The notes under the pieces were generated by a model, which did no database searches, was not told the DNA's origin, and saw only the letters and a program-made list of their open reading frames with translations. Below, piece by piece: positions 1 through 10,551 of a DNA stretch of 64,000 nucleotides (position 1 is the first letter of the stretch; the number at the start of each line of letters is the position of its first letter). The position numbers and the translations under genes are program-made. Source of the DNA: Candidatus Saccharimonadota bacterium (GTDB lineage Bacteria; Patescibacteriota; Saccharimonadia; Saccharimonadales; Saccharimonadaceae); assembly GCA_017437945.1 (NCBI GenBank), contig JAFRWP010000004.1, positions 62,001 to 126,000 on the forward strand, given 5' to 3'.

Positions 1-1080
1 TGAGACTAAAAGCATAATGATTGGAATAGTCGGAGATGTAATTAATACAGAAAGAAATCCAAGGATTGAAAACGCGCCGAAATTATAAATCGTGATAGGA
101 AAACAGCAAATTTGCGCAGATATTGACGCGATAATACTTGACGCGATGTATCCCGGTTTATGTTTTTGACCGTATAAAAATCGCGTCAATACGGGTGCGA
201 CAAAAATGATGCCTACATAAGATGCAAACGATAGTTGCCAAGCTACGTTGAACAGAAGCTTTGGTGCAAATATAAGAGTCATAGTTGCAACATAGAGCAG
301 TAGTCTAACGGGATGAAAACGACGACCAAAATACCATGCGAACAATGACAATGATGTGGCGAGGCTAGCGCGTTGCATGCTTGGACTTGCGCCAGAAACT
401 GAAACGAAAAATATAATTAGAACTACTGAGCCGATAATCGCTGCCATGCGTGAGATTTTTCCAAATAATCGTTTGCCCCAATTGACGATTAGGCCGAGAT
501 GATAGCCGGAAACAACAACCATATGCGACAGACCCACGATTCGAATGGCGTTTTGGAGCTCCTCTGACATGCCGCTTTTTTCTCCTACGATATAACCAAG
601 CGCGAGAGCCGACTCTTGGTCGTCAAAAAGATTACGCACGCGTTCAGAAAAACCGCGGCGAATGATTTGCGAATAATCGGGGGAGTTAGGTTTTTCTACG
701 GCCAGGACGGTCGGCCATCACATAAATCCAGAATAGTCACCAAAACCTGACTGTAGTTTACCGCGAAGCGTAACACGATCCGAGCGCGAATACTCCGATT
801 CGTCAGACAGCATTACATATACTTGACAATCGTTAATGTTTATGCTATTATTAAGGCGTAGGTTCCCCAGTTGGAGCCGGCTTTGGTGGTTTTTGTTCAC
901 GGAATCCGATTCAAGAACACCCGAAATTACAACGTCCTTGTCGTAGTAAACGCCAAGGCTTTTTTGATTATTTAGTCATTCTGTCGCTCGTAAAAAGCCA
1001 AGCAGTAATCCGATCAAAAAACCTAAACATATTGCAATTGGTGCTAATGAAATATGAATACGTTTTTTCATAAAGCTCAT
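1..1080 (-). CDS. comEC: ComEC/Rec2-type DNA uptake channel, 5' part, two in-frame UGA codons
   Basis: Reading leftward from ATG at 1080 gives a continuous frame of 360 codons running off the window, interrupted only by UGA at codons 35 (978-976) and 121 (720-718). The N-terminus is hydrophobic (residues 11-29), followed by an OB-fold-like region, then the Competence domain from about residue 165, with the segment LALGYIVGEKSGMSEEL and the family hallmark VGLSHMVVVSGYHLGLIV, then several membrane helices. ComEC forms the inner-membrane pore for single-stranded DNA during natural transformation. No frameshift is seen and the frame is otherwise clean on both sides of each UGA, so it is either a young pseudogene, a shorter protein started inside, or a readthrough gene. 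Family assignment is firm; functional status is open. Confidence 0.8.
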
Positions 1081-1151
1081 TTTTGCGCAGTACGATAATC
1101 ATAACAAGCACGAGCACGATGATTTTAGCAGTACATGGTATAATTTATTAG

Positions 1152-3038
1152 ATGAAAATTTCGAAACCAAAATTACACCTTACTGAAAGGACGAAATATT
1201 ATATTCGTTCGTTGATTTTTCTCGCAGTTGCCGCGATTCTGTTGACGTGGTTTCTGGAGTACCGTTACTACATTCATGATGTTTGCCGAGCGTGGGATTT
1301 CGTAATTGGCAGCCCTGCTCCGTTTTTCTATAACGTCTTTTTGATGTGGCTTATGTTGCTATTTTTCTGGGCAATTTTCGAAAAGCCAGGCACAGCTACT
1401 GGCGCAATGTGGATTGCGATTATCATTCTTACTTACGTACATATTCAAAAATATAATTCCCGCGGTTACCCGCTTTTACCGGAGGATTTTCAGCTTGCGA
1501 GCGAGGCGTCGTCGTTGTCGAAATTTGTTAGCGCCGATTCAATCGTGCGCTTAATTATCGCGATTATTTTGGTTGTAGTTTTGACCATTTTGTTTAATAG
1601 GATGCTAGCGAAAAAACTGCGTTTGAATTATCGAAATCCGAGTCCAAGTTTCGCAAAACGTCATCAATTATTAATGCGTCTGGTTATTCTGGTAATTTCT
1701 GGATTGGGCTTTTTCGCTGCCACCGATTTTGCACGACACAATGATGGAAGTCGCTACGAAGATATTTTCCTCGGCACGCATTTTACGGCCTGGAATCAGA
1801 ATCGTAACTATAGTGACAACGGGTTTATTTTGGGTTTCTTATATAATTTACAAAAGCTCGAGCTTTCAGAACCAGACAAATACAGTGAGTCAAAAATCCT
1901 GACGTTACGAGACGAATATCAGAATCGTGCTGAAAAGGAAAACGCGAATCGTAAAGCGGCAGAAGATGAGGATGTTAGTGTCGTAATAATTTTGAACGAA
2001 TCATTCTTTGACCCAGCCGTAAAAAACGGTGAGGCGGAATTCGAAAAATTTTATCCGCATACGGGCGGAGATATCACGCCAAACTTACATAAAATCATGC
2101 AGGATTATCCATCCGGATACATGTATACACTAGATTACGGTGGTGGTACGGCAAACATTGAGTTTGAAACATTTACATCCTTAACGAATTATTGGATTAA
2201 TTCGGTGCCATATACGGCGCTTCTGCCAAAGTCTGGCGATATTCCAAGTATTGCGCAGACTTACAAAAAACGCGGTTACGAAACTGTCGCAATTCATCCG
2301 TACAATGGCGGCATGTATAAACGAAATATCGCGCTTGCAAATGAAGGATTCGAGAATTTCATAACCGACATCGAAATGAAATATCAAGAAAAAGAAGGAA
2401 ATTCCGAATATATTAACGACGAGTCTGCATACAAAGAAACGCTTGATGTTCTGAAAAGCAGCGACAAAAATCAAATCGTCGGTTTGATTACGATGCAGAA
2501 TCACACGCCTTATCATCCATGGATTTATGAAGAGACTGAGTTTGCTGTAACGAATGAGGATATTAGTGATGATCGCAAAAATGAAATTGCTACATATTAT
2601 CAATATCTGCACAATTCAGATAAATATCTCGGCGATTTTATTGAAGAGGTTGAAAAGCTCGAAAAGAAAGTCGTAGTGCTGTTTTACGGCGATCATTCCG
2701 CTGGTTTATTTGAAGTTACAAATGATAATGACGACAAGACTGTGCGCACACTGTCGCGCTTAATGCCATATTTCATTTACACAAATTTTGATGCCGGTAT
2801 TACGACTAAATATTTGCCAACAACAACACCGAACTGCATGGTGAACACAATGTACAACGCCCTGAATTGGAAGAAAGATCCGATTTATTACCTCGTAGAT
2901 GATGTCTGTAGTGCTGAACCAATTTTAACGGCGACTTTCATTGAAGAAAGACAGTTAAGTGCGGCCGAAACATTACATGATTATGAGCTGTTAACTTATG
3001 ATTTATTGGGTGGCAAAAAGTACTGGATGAGTAAATAA
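1152..3038 (+). CDS. LtaS-like membrane sulfatase/phosphoglycerol transferase
   Basis: Membrane-anchored alkaline-phosphatase-superfamily enzyme. About five membrane helices lie in residues 17-195, followed by an extracytoplasmic sulfatase domain from about 275. Visible active-site elements are the metal-binding NESFFDP (about 281), the nucleophile-bearing GGGTANIEFE (about 329, Thr as nucleophile in LtaS enzymes) and FYGDHSAG (about 511). By family knowledge such enzymes move phosphoglycerol or phosphoethanolamine units onto surface polymers; the actual substrate here is unknown. A TATAAT ends 7 bases before the ATG and no SD is present, suggesting a leaderless message. It ends in a bidirectional terminator shared with convergent metG. 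Confidence 0.85.
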   Translation: MKISKPKLHLTERTKYYIRSLIFLAVAAILLTWFLEYRYYIHDVCRAWDFVIGSPAPFFYNVFLMWLMLLFFWAIFEKPGTATGAMWIAIIILTYVHIQKYNSRGYPLLPEDFQLASEASSLSKFVSADSIVRLIIAIILVVVLTILFNRMLAKKLRLNYRNPSPSFAKRHQLLMRLVILVISGLGFFAATDFARHNDGSRYEDIFLGTHFTAWNQNRNYSDNGFILGFLYNLQKLELSEPDKYSESKILTLRDEYQNRAEKENANRKAAEDEDVSVVIILNESFFDPAVKNGEAEFEKFYPHTGGDITPNLHKIMQDYPSGYMYTLDYGGGTANIEFETFTSLTNYWINSVPYTALLPKSGDIPSIAQTYKKRGYETVAIHPYNGGMYKRNIALANEGFENFITDIEMKYQEKEGNSEYINDESAYKETLDVLKSSDKNQIVGLITMQNHTPYHPWIYEETEFAVTNEDISDDRKNEIATYYQYLHNSDKYLGDFIEEVEKLEKKVVVLFYGDHSAGLFEVTNDNDDKTVRTLSRLMPYFIYTNFDAGITTKYLPTTTPNCMVNTMYNALNWKKDPIYYLVDDVCSAEPILTATFIEERQLSAAETLHDYELLTYDLLGGKKYWMSK

Positions 3039-3065
3039 AAAATCCCCCGATCGGGGGATTTTTTT
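3037..3065. terminator. bidirectional terminator between the sulfatase gene and metG
   Basis: A perfect 20-base palindrome of A/T and C/G (3041-3060) is flanked by runs of A on the left and T on the right, so it can end transcription from both convergent genes. The metG stop codon lies inside the T run. Confidence 0.85.
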
Positions 3066-4479
3066 AGTTCTTTGGGAATAGTGGTGATTTTGGCGGCTCG
3101 ATACTTTCGGCTTCAAATACTTCCGAGATTTGCTTGGAGGTATCTGGTAAGAAAAGAGCCAAGTATTTGTTTGCCACTAATAAATCGCGCACGAGCGAGC
3201 TGAGGCAAGCTTTAGCTTTAGCTGGATCTTCCTTTGCGAGTGCCCAAGGTTTCTCTTCGTCGATGCGTTTATTGAGCCCTTGAATATCCGACCAGATCAA
3301 GTCAAAGGCAGTATTGAATTCATAATTCTGCATCTTCTCATCAAATTCGCCTTCGTGATAGTCGCCGGTTGGCAATTTGAGGCGATCAATACCATTCTTT
3401 TTGCAGAGAGTAGCGAGGCGCTGAACGAGGTTACCTAAGTCGTTGGCCAGTTCGTTATAGGACGCTTCATATTTATCCCACGTAAAGTCAGCATCATCGG
3501 TCGTAGAAGCATGGCGCAAGAAGTAGTAGCGGAATGGGGTGAGACCATGTTTTTCGATGATTTCCTCTGGCGCAATCACGTTGCCAATAGATTTGGACAT
3601 TTTTTCGCCATTTACGGTGATGAAGCCGTGAGCAAGGATGTTATTTGGTAGTGGCAAACCAAGACCGAGCAGCATGGTCGGCCAAATGCCAGCATGAAAA
3701 CGTAAAATATCTTTGCCAACAATCTGAGTATGCGCCGGCCAAAACTCTGAAATATCTTTTTCTGGATATCCAAGGATTGTGATGTAGTTAGAAAGCGCAT
3801 CAATCCAAACATACATAACCTGAGAATCATCGCCAGGGACCGGAATGCCCCACTCGACCTGCTCTTTTGGACGAGAAACAGAAACGTCAGGCATATCTTT
3901 GAGGAGGTTTAGGAACTCTTTTTTGCGGAAAGTTGGGGTAATTTTTAGCTCATCAGATTCGAGCGCTTCACGTATACGATCTTTGAAGTCGGAAATACGA
4001 AGATAATAGTTCTCTTCGCTTAGTTTAACGTACGGCTTCTTGTGATCCGGGCAAACTCCGTCATTTTCCCCGTATTCCTTATCGGTAATAAAGCATTCGC
4101 AACCTTCGCAGTACCAGCCCTCGTAGCTGCCCTTATAGATATGATCCGAGAGTTTCTTCCAGATGGCTTGGCAGCGACGCATATGGTCAGCATCAGTCGT
4201 GCGCACAAAATCGGTATACTCTACGCCGAGTGATTTAATAAAATCTTGGAACTTCTGAGAGTTTTGGTCTACGTAAGCCTGAACCTCTACGCCTTGCTCG
4301 GCGGCCTTCTTGAAGATTTTGCTACCATGCTCGTCCGTACCGGCCTGGAGGCGAACGTTAACTCCGCGAGACATCATATATCTACGGAGTGTGTCCGCAA
4401 GAAGATAGTCCATAGCATGGCCAAGGTGCGGATTACCGTTGACGTATGGAATAGCTGTAGTGATATATGATTCTTTCAT
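3064..4479 (-). CDS. metG: methionyl-tRNA synthetase
   Basis: Charges tRNA-Met with methionine in the cytoplasm. The class I signatures are visible: NPHLGHAMD (HIGH motif, residues 16-24) and KMSKS at about 292. A zinc knuckle with CEGCECF and CPDHKK lies at about 125-147. At 471 residues it is a short form with the catalytic core and the helical anticodon-binding domain but no C-terminal tRNA-binding extension. Upstream, TAAAAT ends 7 bases before the ATG with no SD. It converges on the sulfatase gene at a shared terminator. Confidence 0.95.
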   Translation of the reverse strand: MKESYITTAIPYVNGNPHLGHAMDYLLADTLRRYMMSRGVNVRLQAGTDEHGSKIFKKAAEQGVEVQAYVDQNSQKFQDFIKSLGVEYTDFVRTTDADHMRRCQAIWKKLSDHIYKGSYEGWYCEGCECFITDKEYGENDGVCPDHKKPYVKLSEENYYLRISDFKDRIREALESDELKITPTFRKKEFLNLLKDMPDVSVSRPKEQVEWGIPVPGDDSQVMYVWIDALSNYITILGYPEKDISEFWPAHTQIVGKDILRFHAGIWPTMLLGLGLPLPNNILAHGFITVNGEKMSKSIGNVIAPEEIIEKHGLTPFRYYFLRHASTTDDADFTWDKYEASYNELANDLGNLVQRLATLCKKNGIDRLKLPTGDYHEGEFDEKMQNYEFNTAFDLIWSDIQGLNKRIDEEKPWALAKEDPAKAKACLSSLVRDLLVANKYLALFLPDTSKQISEVFEAESIEPPKSPLFPKN

Positions 4480-4517
4480 GAATCATATTTTAACATCTTT
4501 TAGAGGTTAACGCGAGA

Positions 4518-5228
4518 CTAGCCGTTTAGAGTGAAGATAAGAATTGCAACGACGGCGATAATGATAACACCAACTACAATGCCAATGATGGCAATGTTAC
4601 TGTGAAGAATAGCATTGAAATCAATGTTGATCTTGATATCTTTTTTAGCTTTCTTGTCTTTTTCGTCTTTTTTGTCGTCTTCTTTTTTGGCTTCGCCCGC
4701 GGCGGATGCACCTTCGGCAGGAGCTTCGGCTGGAGTTGCAGTAGCGGCACTTGATTCATCGAATGATGCAAGCGGATCGGCATTTAATGCGTCGTAATTT
4801 GGCTCTGGAGCAGGCGCAGCAGCCTCTTCTTTCGGAGATTCATCAACAATGTCGCCATCTACGAAAGCGGCAGCTGGTGCAGCTGGTTTTTCTTCAGTAG
4901 CAGCGGCTGGAGCGGCTGGAGTTGCGGGCTCAGCTGGAGCGGCTGGGGCGGCCGTGGCACTAGTGGCGGCTCCAGAGTTAGCTAAGCTCATATTAGGATC
5001 GCTAGCTTTTTGCTGCTCGAGTGCAGCATCAGTAGTTGGAGTATTATCTAGGCTAATGTCATTAACGTCAAAAGTCTGCTGTTCGGTTTTTGCAGCTTCT
5101 TCAGCGGATGCTGCAATAGCTTCGTTGATAGCAGTAAGATCCATACCCTCTGGCGCTTTTACGCCTGCGGTACTATCCGTGTTTAAGTTTGTTGAATTCG
5201 GCGCTGAGGTGCCACCCGCTGGATCCAT
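4518..5228 (-). CDS. Ala/Pro-rich protein with one C-terminal membrane helix
   Basis: Unknown function. The 236 residues are low-complexity: an acidic, Ala/Pro/Thr-rich stretch (1-165), a Lys/Asp-rich block (about 178-197), then one hydrophobic helix near the C-terminus (about 209-233). There is no signal peptide, so the topology is probably C-tail-anchored with the long disordered part in the cytoplasm. A comparable but much larger Pro/Ala-rich, single-helix protein is encoded at 41195-44206. It sits between metG and rsmA on the same strand. Codon choice in the repeats is biased to GCT/GCA and GAA, as in neighbouring genes. Confidence 0.75.
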   Translation of the reverse strand: MDPAGGTSAPNSTNLNTDSTAGVKAPEGMDLTAINEAIAASAEEAAKTEQQTFDVNDISLDNTPTTDAALEQQKASDPNMSLANSGAATSATAAPAAPAEPATPAAPAAATEEKPAAPAAAFVDGDIVDESPKEEAAAPAPEPNYDALNADPLASFDESSAATATPAEAPAEGASAAGEAKKEDDKKDEKDKKAKKDIKINIDFNAILHSNIAIIGIVVGVIIIAVVAILIFTLNG

Positions 5229-5269
5229 GACGATTCTCCATTAAAAATATTAGTACTTGTAATTTTAGC

Positions 5270-6046
5270 TTAACGCTTATGAATATTTTTTTCAAGTGCG
5301 CACCAATTTTCAATTGACAAATCGGCCGGACGAGCATTTTCGGATATGCCATTTTCGGCAAAATAAGAGGCAATTTCCGTGCGCGGTAACTGAAGCCCCA
5401 TGGCAAGATTACTGATTAGTTTTTTACGTGGTGCGATGAACCCTAATTTTATTAGCGAAATCGTCGATTCGGAAGCGAGGGGTGTTTCAAGTGGCTCCAA
5501 GACCACAACTTGGCTATCAACTTTTGGCGGCGGAGTGAAGAATTCGCGCTTCACGACTGGGCCGAGCGTAACTTTAGCGTATATTTGCGCTGATAGACCA
5601 AGAATAGAATAATCGCCCTGCCCCGCAGCGAGACGTTCGGCGACCTCTTTTTGGACAAGAAAGACAATTTTCGCCGGTTTATGGTTGGCATGTAGGAACT
5701 TTTGGATGATTGGCGAGGTAATATAGTACGGAATATTGCCAGCTACAATATATTTTTCTGGTAAGTCAAGCTCATTTAAGTCTAGAGTAAGTATATCTTT
5801 ATTTATGACCGTTAAATTTTTGCCAGGAAAGGATTTCGGAAGATTTCCGGCTAGGCGTTCGTCCAGTTCGACAGCCGTCACTTTATCAAAAAACTGGAAT
5901 AATGCCGAAGTAAACGTGCCGAGCCCTGGACCAATTTCGAGCACTTCCGATATGCCTTCGGTGCTTGCCAAGTCAGCAATATCGATCAGCGTGTCGCGAT
6001 CTTTTAGCCAGTTCTGCCCTAAAGATTTTTTATTCTGCAGCGCCAT
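5270..6046 (-). CDS. rsmA: 16S rRNA dimethyladenosine transferase
   Basis: Dimethylates two adjacent adenosines near the 3' end of 16S rRNA during small-subunit maturation, using SAM. The 258-residue protein starts at KKSLGQNWL, shows the SAM-binding LEIGPGLGTF (about 43) and the catalytic NIPYYIT motif typical of KsgA/RsmA enzymes. The ATG at 6046 is preferred because the frame upstream runs into the preceding gene; it lies one base from that gene's stop codon, suggesting translational coupling. Confidence 0.93.
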   Translation of the reverse strand: MALQNKKSLGQNWLKDRDTLIDIADLASTEGISEVLEIGPGLGTFTSALFQFFDKVTAVELDERLAGNLPKSFPGKNLTVINKDILTLDLNELDLPEKYIVAGNIPYYITSPIIQKFLHANHKPAKIVFLVQKEVAERLAAGQGDYSILGLSAQIYAKVTLGPVVKREFFTPPPKVDSQVVVLEPLETPLASESTISLIKLGFIAPRKKLISNLAMGLQLPRTEIASYFAENGISENARPADLSIENWCALEKNIHKR

Positions 6047-6047
6047 A

Positions 6048-7274
6048 TTACCACCACTTATGCTTAACCCAGAATTCGTATGCGGCTGCCCAGCTACCAT
6101 AACGGCCGATGGCGTAACTATTGCACCAACGAAGCTGCGTAATTGGGTTCGTTTCCCAGTCGGAGCCCGCTGAGGCCATCTTATTGCCAGGTAGCGCTTG
6201 GCAGATGCCGTACGCGCCGCTATGGCGGTTCTTCGCAATCGGATTCCAGTGAGCTTCATGATCAAGGATGAAGTTGACGTAGCCATAGTCGCTTGGAGAA
6301 ATGCCAACGGCGGCCATCCAATCTTGATGAGTACCTGGAGGCAAGTTTACTTTCATGCCAACGGTAACATACTGAGTCTCAGGGTTTTGCGTTATGACAT
6401 TTGAGACGAAAGTACGAGATATTTCTTTGCCGTCTTTCATGTCAACCTCATAGGTTGCGACTCGTTTACCAATCTTCCCCGCTTTAGTAACAATGCGTTT
6501 GCCGTAGTCGATTGAGAAATCGTACGTAACGGATTCACTAAACATGATGTCTTCTTCCACGGAAATGGTTTGTTTGCCCTGACGATAAACTGTGAATGAA
6601 ATACCATCAGTAATTTTTGTAGTTAATGGGACGGATACCCAGTTTTCGTTTTTATCGGAGCTAATATCTTGTTCTTCTAGGAAGTCGGCAACCGTATTGG
6701 CCTGCGTACGAATTTGGGTAGCCTTACCGAAGAAGTTTAGATGAACGACTTTTGCGCGTACAACCTCATAAGCAACGTTCATGCCGCTCTCGAGAAGATT
6801 GTTTTGTGGAACAATTTTCACGACATCGGCTTCCAACAGCTCTACGCCAGCATCTTTAGCAACCTCATCTGGGGCAATTGATGCAGTTTTGATGTATTTT
6901 TTAGTGTAACCATCGACAACTAAAGCTTCGTGAGCGCGATAAATATTGATATTGAAGTTGTCTTCTTTAATTTCTTCATCTAGGGCCGGCTCGACAATAT
7001 CAAATTCTCCAACCTTTATCTCTGCTCGTTCAAGCGCCTCAGCGACAGTTAAGGCGCTACTGCGAATCGTGATCTTGCCATTACTTGAATGGATTGTAAT
7101 GTAGTGATCAGTTTTTTCCTCTGAGGCTGATTCGCTAGGCGAAATTGAGCTCGCAAAAATAGATTGCCTTTTTATGAAGATACAAAAAGAAAGGCAAATG
7201 ATAATTGAACCAAGGATAATCATAGAGAGGTTTACTCTCGTCCTAGGCAATCTCATACTCTTAAATTTTAGCAT
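6048..7274 (-). CDS. Rpf/YabE-like secreted muralytic protein (DUF348, G5, lysozyme-like)
   Basis: Surface or secreted cell-wall hydrolase. An N-terminal membrane or signal helix (about 14-35) is followed by two or three ubiquitin-like DUF348 repeats (about 55-210), a G5-like domain (about 215-295) and a C-terminal lysozyme-fold domain (about 320-408). The catalytic-type Glu is in LDHEAHWNP, followed by GAYGICQALPGNKMA and Trp-rich segments. The architecture matches RpfB/YabE-type resuscitation-promoting proteins, which cleave peptidoglycan; for an epibiont this could act on its own or the host wall (inference). The ATG at 7274 overlaps tilS by 7 bases; an ATG at 7256 is an alternative start. 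Confidence 0.85.
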   Translation of the reverse strand: MLKFKSMRLPRTRVNLSMIILGSIIICLSFCIFIKRQSIFASSISPSESASEEKTDHYITIHSSNGKITIRSSALTVAEALERAEIKVGEFDIVEPALDEEIKEDNFNINIYRAHEALVVDGYTKKYIKTASIAPDEVAKDAGVELLEADVVKIVPQNNLLESGMNVAYEVVRAKVVHLNFFGKATQIRTQANTVADFLEEQDISSDKNENWVSVPLTTKITDGISFTVYRQGKQTISVEEDIMFSESVTYDFSIDYGKRIVTKAGKIGKRVATYEVDMKDGKEISRTFVSNVITQNPETQYVTVGMKVNLPPGTHQDWMAAVGISPSDYGYVNFILDHEAHWNPIAKNRHSGAYGICQALPGNKMASAGSDWETNPITQLRWCNSYAIGRYGSWAAAYEFWVKHKWW

Positions 7275-8101
7275 ATTTCAGTGGTGACTCCAAAGTAGTA
7301 TCGGTTGATTTTTAGGAAATGATTTTTATCAAGGGAGTACTTCTTACCTTGCGCAAAAGTACGAATGGCCTCAAGGGCACGTGCCAGTTGCGGACGAGTG
7401 AGCTGAACGTCATTCTGAATTAAGCAAAATCGGAGGATTTCTATCGAAACCTGATCGTCTTGCGAGAATAGTGAGCGTGGGTAATTTGAATTCAAATTTA
7501 GACTATTCAAAATATCATCTACTTCAACCGCCAACCGACGCTGAGCCATAGCAAGATTGGCTAACTTTTCTTTCTGCGCATCAGGCACGTCCCGTAAGGC
7601 AAATCGAATACGATTCCGTAAATAAGAATCGTCGGAATTAGATTGATCCTGGCGAAATCTTAGATTATGTTCTGCGGCATATCTATAAATGTCTTTTTTG
7701 GTCATGTCGAGCAGTGGCCGCACAATAGAGGGATTATTCAGAGGAGCTAAGCCACGCCAGCCGGTACCTCTTATTAGATTAATAGCAACACTCTCAATTA
7801 AATCGTCGCGATGGTGCGCTGTATAAATCTGACCGTTTTGTTCTTTGGCTAGTTTCGTTAAGAAATCGTAACGGGCCCGGCGAGCCGTATCTTCGGGGCA
7901 GTCTTCGCCAAGTTTAGCATGGCGTGCGAAAAACGGGCGATTATAAGATTTGGCTATTTTTTCAACAAAATCACAGTCGTCGCTAGAGTTGGGCCGAATA
8001 CCATGGTCGAAATGCGCAACAATTACATCCGGGTCATTACGAAACATGTGAAGCATGACGACCGAGTCGATTCCACCAGATACCGCCAAGATTTTTTTCA
8101 T
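7268..8101 (-). CDS. tilS: tRNA(Ile)-lysidine synthase, short form
   Basis: Converts C34 of the CAU-anticodon tRNA-Ile2 to lysidine so that it reads AUA, using ATP and lysine. The PP-loop SGGIDSVV is at residues 8-15, followed by HFDHGIRPNS and the conserved TAHHRDDLIE. The 277-residue protein lacks the C-terminal domains found in E. coli TilS. A likely substrate, tRNA-Ile2, is encoded at 44816-44891. It is divergent from the PRC-barrel gene; the palindromic GCTACAATTGTAGC between them holds a TACAAT -10 for each direction. Confidence 0.92.
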   Translation of the reverse strand: MKKILAVSGGIDSVVMLHMFRNDPDVIVAHFDHGIRPNSSDDCDFVEKIAKSYNRPFFARHAKLGEDCPEDTARRARYDFLTKLAKEQNGQIYTAHHRDDLIESVAINLIRGTGWRGLAPLNNPSIVRPLLDMTKKDIYRYAAEHNLRFRQDQSNSDDSYLRNRIRFALRDVPDAQKEKLANLAMAQRRLAVEVDDILNSLNLNSNYPRSLFSQDDQVSIEILRFCLIQNDVQLTRPQLARALEAIRTFAQGKKYSLDKNHFLKINRYYFGVTTEIC

Positions 8102-8138
8102 GTGCTACAATTGTAGCAGTAATAGGAGTGGAAATAAA

Positions 8139-8771
8139 ATGCTTGTGATTGGATCAACGATGATTGGAAACTCCGTTCTGAGCCTCCACATCGGCGGCCC
8201 AATCGGCGTTACTAAATCTGCCGTCATCGACCCAGAAAATCTGAATATCATAGCTTACACAGTTGATGGTTCTGTCATCAAAAGTGATCCTGAGATTGGT
8301 AATATTCTCGATGTGAAAGACGTGCGCGAACTAGGTCCAGAGGGTTTCATTATTAATTCGTCTGATGTGCTCGTAAATCGCGAAGACATCATTCATCTTG
8401 ACGAAGTAATGAGCTTGAATTTTAACTTAGTCGGCCTAAAAGTAGTCACGAAAAAAGGCAAAAAGATTGGTAAAATCGTAGATTATACTTTTGACTCTAA
8501 TAGCTTTATGGTTTATCAGTTAATCGTACAACGACCAGTTGGTTTTGCCGCCCTAAATGACCCACAACTTACCATCAATCGTTCCCAAATCGTAGAAATT
8601 GACGACTACAAAGTGACTATTAAACATGACACGGAACAGGTGAAGGTCGTCGAGAAGAAAAAGAAAGTCGAAAAAGAAGAGTTCACTCCAAATTTCGTCA
8701 ACCCTTTTCGTAAACCGTCTTATGCCCCAGACGAAGCATCTACTGATAATACATCAAGAACATCCGAGTAG
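8139..8771 (+). CDS. PRC-barrel domain protein
   Basis: A 210-residue protein with two PRC-barrel-like halves (about 1-75 and 80-160) and a charged Lys/Glu C-terminal tail. The second half carries NLVGLKVVTKKGKKIGKIVD, a typical PRC-barrel strand pattern. PRC-barrels occur in RimM and in photosynthetic H subunits as protein- or RNA-contact modules; the function here is unknown. The ATG at 8139 has an SD (TAGGAG) 9 bases upstream, which decides the start. Its 3' end overlaps convergent recX by 52 bases. Confidence 0.8.
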   Translation: MLVIGSTMIGNSVLSLHIGGPIGVTKSAVIDPENLNIIAYTVDGSVIKSDPEIGNILDVKDVRELGPEGFIINSSDVLVNREDIIHLDEVMSLNFNLVGLKVVTKKGKKIGKIVDYTFDSNSFMVYQLIVQRPVGFAALNDPQLTINRSQIVEIDDYKVTIKHDTEQVKVVEKKKKVEKEEFTPNFVNPFRKPSYAPDEASTDNTSRTSE

Positions 8772-9447
8772 TTAAAACCGGCACGTACTAAATATTGGAT
8801 GAGTTTTTGGTCATCAGCATACTTATGGCGTTTTTTCGCGATAATTTTTGCGAGTTCGTCATTGTCGTTGCGGCTACTCTCGGAGAGGACTCGGTCAATC
8901 GTGCGATCATCAATACCTTTCTGAGTCAATTCAAGACGTAACTTTTTGACGCTAGTGCCTTTACTAACATTGCGATTCTCTACCCATAGTTTCGCGAAGC
9001 GATAATCATCAATGTAGCCACGGTCCTCTAGGCGCGAAAATACGAGCGGGACCAATGAGGCATCGTAGCCTTGCTTTTCCCTAGTTTCATACTCGCCAGT
9101 ACGACGATTCTTTACGCGTATTTTGCGATTCAGGGTCTTTTTCTTGAGATAATCACGTATTTCCTTGCTGGAACGCGGGCGCAAAAGCGCGTACTCGAGC
9201 GCTCGCGTATAAAACTTGCCAAATTCAGAAGCCTGCTTAACATTTGCATATTCTTCATCGGACAATTCTTTGCCAACTTTAAGATGTAGATCGACTACTT
9301 GGGAGATATCGAGTGAGCAGAAAAATTTATCGTCGATGTATAGATTTACACGATTTTTATCCTTAACGGCTTCTTTAATATCCGTAATCCGACGGGCCGA
9401 CTTTTTTGGCGCCGGCTCGTCGTCGAATATAGTGATGGTTTCTAACA

Positions 9448-9448
<1 letters not shown>
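8720..9448 (-). CDS. recX: RecX regulatory protein
   Basis: Modulates RecA filaments. The three-helix repeats of RecX are visible: YTRALEYALLRPRSSKEIRD (about 77-96), then VPLVFSRLEDRGYIDDYRFA and LRLELTQKGIDDRTIDRVL. At 242 residues it is slightly long, with an N-terminal extension of about 70 residues. It lies directly after recA, its start codon lying 2 bases beyond and abutting the recA stop, so the two are certainly co-transcribed. Confidence 0.93.
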
Positions 9449-10500
<1,052 letters not shown>

Positions 10501-10551
10501 TTGATACCTCCTTTTTATACTTCTTATTTTATCTGATTAATCCCGTAAAAG

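Noticed and set aside
1078-1110. Alternative comEC start in another frame (hydrophobic stretch upstream of 1080)
   Set aside because: It is out of frame with the Competence domain and would need a frameshift for which there is no slippery sequence.
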